NCBI GenBank assembly: GCA_028687435.1 | Contig: JAQUAF010000045.1 | Coordinates: forward strand, 1 to 45,621 | DNA from: Verrucomicrobiia bacterium | GTDB taxonomy: Bacteria > Verrucomicrobiota > Verrucomicrobiia > JABWAM01 | DNA: 45,621 nt | Reading direction: 5' to 3' | Part shown: piece by piece, positions 43,461 to 45,621 of the stretch | Layout: every line of letters begins with the position of its first letter | Position numbering within the stretch: position 1 is the first letter of the stretch | Notes under the pieces: model-generated | What the model was told of the DNA's origin: nothing | Seen by the model: only the letters and a program-made list of their open reading frames with translations | Databases searched by the model: none | Position numbers and translations under genes: made by a program

Positions 43461-44410
43461 ATTCTTCCATTTTCTTTCAGCCATTGAATGAGTTTGGGAA
43501 CACCCGCGCGGACTTTTGTTTTTGGATTGTAGCCAAGGATTCGTTGCGCCTTGGAAATGTCCGCGAACGTGTGGGGCACATCCCCGGGCTGATCGGGGAG
43601 GCGTTCGATTTGGGCTTTGACGCCCATGGTCTGTTCCAGCAGTTGGATGAGATCCCTCATTTGAATGGTGTCGGACTCGCCCAGATTGAAAATTTCATAC
43701 CCGAATTCGCGCCGGATGGTGGCGGCCACTCCCTGCACGATGTCATCCACGTAGGTATAATCCCTGGAGGATGATCCGTCGCCGAACACCTGAATGGGCA
43801 GGCCTTTGGCGAGTTGTTTGGCGAACAGATACATCGCCATGTCCGGCCTGCCTCGAGGGCCATAGACGGTGAAAAATCGCACCACGGCGATGTCCAATTT
43901 GTGAAGGTGGCTGTAGGACCGGCAGAGCGCCTCTCCCGCCAGCTTGGTTGCGGCATAAGGGGAGATGGTGTTGAAAAGGGGATCGGATTCGCTGAAGGGA
44001 ATTTTGGTGTTGGATCCGTAAACCGAGGATGTGGAACCAAAGGTCAGCTTTTTTACGCCAAATTCCCTCATTGCTTCCAGGATGTTCAGGGTGCCTTCCA
44101 CGTTTACCCGTTGGTAAAGAAAGGGATCCTTGAGAGATGCCCTCACTCCCGCGCGGGCGGCCAGATGGATGACCATGTCGAAACGGTGGCTGCCGAAGAG
44201 ATCCCGGACGGTCTGGCGGCTGGTGATGTCGCCCTCCACAATGCGGCAGTTGGAGTTTTTCTTCATTTGGAGAACGTTTTGCCGCTTGAAGTCCGGTTGG
44301 TAGTAATCGTTGAAATCGTCAAGCACCACAACTGAATGGCCATCGGCCAACAGTTGATCGGTGAGATTTGATCCGATGAATCCCGCTCCGCCTGTAACCA
44401 GAACTTGCAT
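43457..44410 (-). CDS. NAD-dependent epimerase (UDP-glucuronate 4-epimerase-like)
   Basis: A 317-residue extended SDR enzyme. The NAD site GGAGFIGSNL has Gly7, Gly10 and Gly13. The catalytic triad is Ser (128 or 129), Tyr152 and Lys156 in GSTSSVYGS and SPYAATK. DDFNDYYQP after the Rossmann fold and PYAATKLAGEALCRSYSHLH match UDP-glucuronate epimerases that supply galacturonate for lipopolysaccharide or capsule. The start at 44410 lies next to the divergent exonuclease gene. It leads the three-gene operon with the M20 enzyme and the GT4 glycosyltransferase. Confidence 0.93.
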   Translation of the reverse strand: MQVLVTGGAGFIGSNLTDQLLADGHSVVVLDDFNDYYQPDFKRQNVLQMKKNSNCRIVEGDITSRQTVRDLFGSHRFDMVIHLAARAGVRASLKDPFLYQRVNVEGTLNILEAMREFGVKKLTFGSTSSVYGSNTKIPFSESDPLFNTISPYAATKLAGEALCRSYSHLHKLDIAVVRFFTVYGPRGRPDMAMYLFAKQLAKGLPIQVFGDGSSSRDYTYVDDIVQGVAATIRREFGYEIFNLGESDTIQMRDLIQLLEQTMGVKAQIERLPDQPGDVPHTFADISKAQRILGYNPKTKVRAGVPKLIQWLKENGRI

Positions 44411-44498
44411 GACCCATTTCTAGCGTGTTGAAGGGGAAGAAACAATCCTGATCCTGCGAAAAGGTGGACAAATCGGGTTGAAGGCGTAAACTAACCCG
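44411..44498. promoter_or_regulatory. divergent promoter gap with hairpin over the exonuclease start
   Basis: An 88-bp gap. ATCGGGTT (44472-44479) and AACCCGAT (44493-44500) are perfect inverted repeats with a 13-bp loop. The right arm includes the first two bases of the ATG at 44499, and the only purine-rich Shine-Dalgarno-like stretch (GAAGG) is in the loop. Confidence 0.45.
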
Positions 44499-45056
44499 AT
44501 GGTTGCGCCAAAGAAAAAAAGCTTGCCATTTTTATCGGGTGAACTTTTGCATGTTCCCTTTGTGGCAATCGATTTTGAGACTGCCAACCGGTATCGGGAC
44601 AGCGCCTGCGCGGTGGGGATGGTCAGGGTTGACGATGGGGTGGTGACAGGGCGGCGAAGCTGGCTGATCCGGCCGAAGCAGTCTTTTTTTGAATTTACCC
44701 ACATCCATGGCATCACGCTGGCGGATGTGATGGATTCACCGTCGTTTGACCAGGTATGGGCTGAGTGCGGGGAATTGTTGGGGGGAGCCGAATTTTTGGC
44801 GGCTCACAATGCTTCTTTTGACCGGTCGGTGTTGCAGGCTTGTTGTTTGTCATTTCACCTGCCGGTTCCCAGGGCGCCATTTCTTTGCAGCATGGCGGCT
44901 GCCCGGCAGATTTGGAATTTGCGGCCAACCCGTTTGTCGGATGTCTGCGCCTTTTTGAATCTGCGTTTGAAGCATCATGACGCGCTTTCGGACGCCGATG
45001 CCTGCGCACAGATCATGCTTGCCGCCGCCCGCCACGCTCATTCCCGAAGGGTGTGA
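44499..45056 (+). CDS. DnaQ-like 3'-5' exonuclease
   Basis: A 185-residue DEDDh nuclease like the epsilon subunit of DNA polymerase III. Exo I is FVAIDFETA (Asp25, Glu27), Exo II is AAHNASFDRS (Asp108) and Exo III is HHDALSDADA (His160, Asp165). It is a single-domain protein with no polymerase part or GIY-YIG fusion. It could be a stand-alone repair exonuclease or the polymerase proofreading subunit. The start ATG at 44499 sits in a small hairpin. It is 70 bp upstream of the tRNA gene. Confidence 0.92.
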   Translation: MVAPKKKSLPFLSGELLHVPFVAIDFETANRYRDSACAVGMVRVDDGVVTGRRSWLIRPKQSFFEFTHIHGITLADVMDSPSFDQVWAECGELLGGAEFLAAHNASFDRSVLQACCLSFHLPVPRAPFLCSMAAARQIWNLRPTRLSDVCAFLNLRLKHHDALSDADACAQIMLAAARHAHSRRV

Positions 45057-45126
45057 AGAGAAAATGTAGTTTTCGTTTGACGCTTCCGCCGCTTTGCCAT
45101 AGGTTTGACGGACAGTTGGTGCATTC

Positions 45127-45203
<77 letters not shown>

Positions 45204-45220
45204 ATTTTTGCGGAGGAAAG

Positions 45221-45478
45221 ATGTATCGGGTCTATGTGCTGCAAAATTGTTCAGGCCGATATTACATCGGGTTAAGCGAGGATGTGGAGGGACGATTGAG
45301 GCAGCATAATGAGGGAATTTCCCGATGGACTCGAGGCAAAGGGCCATGGCGGTTGGTCTGGAGCAGCGAACCATGCGCATTAAGCGAAGCCAGGAAAATG
45401 GAAAACCAGCTTAAACGACAAAAAGGAGGGCGAGGTTTCTATCAACTCACCGGATTGTTATGCGAGTCAGGCTCATAA
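45221..45478 (+). CDS. GIY-YIG nuclease domain protein (UPF0213-like)
   Basis: An 85-residue single-domain nuclease. MYRVYVLQN and RYYIGLSEDVEGRLRQHN give the GIY and YIG segments (Tyr15-Ile16-Gly17) and Arg and His downstream. Glu61 in EARKMENQLKR is the likely metal ligand. The start at 45221 has a strong GGAGG site five bases before it. The frame is open back through the tRNA, but that part is the tRNA itself. The last codons (GAG TCA GGC TCA TAA) are copied tRNA anticodon-arm sequence, so the TAA stop comes from the duplicated tRNA half. Function in the cell is unknown. The group includes YhbQ-like proteins. Confidence 0.88.
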   Translation: MYRVYVLQNCSGRYYIGLSEDVEGRLRQHNEGISRWTRGKGPWRLVWSSEPCALSEARKMENQLKRQKGGRGFYQLTGLLCESGS

Positions 45479-45524
45479 TCCCGCCGTGGCGGGATCGCTG
45501 GTTCAAATCCAGCCCCCGCAACCA
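45466..45524 (+). pseudogene. 3' fragment of tRNA-fMet with palindrome insertion
   Basis: The second tRNA copy starts at the anticodon arm (GTCAGGCTCATAA at 45466-45478, identical to 45153-45165). The eight bases CCTGAAGG are replaced by the 16-nt palindrome TCCCGCCGTGGCGGGA (45479-45494). The T arm, acceptor strand and CCA then follow, identical to the true tRNA. With no 5' half it cannot make a tRNA. Confidence 0.85.
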
Positions 45525-45541
45525 ATTTTTGCGGAGGAAAG

Positions 45542-45621
45542 ATGTATCGGGTCTATGTGCTGCAAAATTGTTCAGGCCGATATTACATCGGGTTAAGCGA
45601 GGATGTGGAGGGACGATTGAG
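45542..45621 (+). CDS. second GIY-YIG nuclease gene, cut by window end
   Basis: The ATG at 45542 with GGAGG five bases before it begins a second copy of the GIY-YIG gene. All bases to the window end match 45221-45300 exactly. Only the first 26 codons are visible, so the frame further on cannot be judged. The ATG-to-ATG distance is 321 bp. The direct repeat (45174-45300 and 45495-45621, 127 bp) has no difference. Confidence 0.75.
   Translation, partial: MYRVYVLQNCSGRYYIGLSEDVEGRL

Overview
The window reads as chromosomal DNA of a GC-rich, Gram-negative-type bacterium. Many products are exported and have signal peptides. There is an outer-membrane TolC-type channel, a TolQ/TolR-like pair, an enormous bacterial alpha-2-macroglobulin and an RHS/YD-repeat protein. 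Intergenic gaps are full of short GC-rich palindromic repeats, and several genes lack a clear Shine-Dalgarno (SD) sequence or use TTG/GTG starts. Together this best fits the PVC superphylum (Verrucomicrobiota or a relative). That placement is inference: no rRNA or universal marker is present.

Layout. 131-4366 (minus): four exported or membrane proteins of unknown role, including a HEXXH protein and a YD-repeat protein. 4468-8007: a GT2 glycosyltransferase facing a GT-C-like membrane glycosyltransferase and an ICMT-like membrane methyltransferase, probably envelope lipid or glycan modification. 8063-11598 (minus): ExbB/TolQ, ExbD/TolR and a 781-residue TPR protein in one operon. It is divergent from the 1969-residue alpha-2-macroglobulin (12050-17959), and the shared control region carries three copies of an 8-bp half-site. 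18203-24260: a membrane-fused spermidine-synthase-like protein, divergent from a photolyase and a membrane-anchored protein. 24261-24655 is a convergent gap holding a perfect 54-bp palindrome and a related imperfect one. 24656-27822 (minus): a sodium:solute symporter, a 278-bp MITE-like element and rubrerythrin. 28099-34321 (plus): a heavy-metal RND efflux operon with two small Cys-rich exported proteins, a very short adaptor, and a second hairpin element related to the MITE. 34604-37016: a GT2 glycosyltransferase and a Na/phosphate cotransporter. 37152-40937 (minus): four tightly packed genes (FHA-TPR, TRAM/Fe-S RNA methyltransferase, metallopeptidase, TsaC). 41151-44410 (minus): nucleotide-sugar epimerase, M20 peptidase and GT4 glycosyltransferase. 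44499-45621: a DnaQ-like exonuclease, initiator tRNA-fMet, and a GIY-YIG nuclease gene. The nuclease gene is followed by a broken second copy of the tRNA 3' half and the identical start of a second nuclease gene.

The most unusual structure is this tRNA-fMet/GIY-YIG tandem unit at the right edge. The first nuclease ORF stops inside the duplicated tRNA anticodon loop, and the duplicated tRNA half is interrupted by a 16-nt palindrome. The paired palindromes at 24307-24595 and the two related MITE-like elements are the next most interesting. Most start codons were chosen by signal peptide, family N-terminus or 4-bp overlap with the upstream gene, and they remain predictions.
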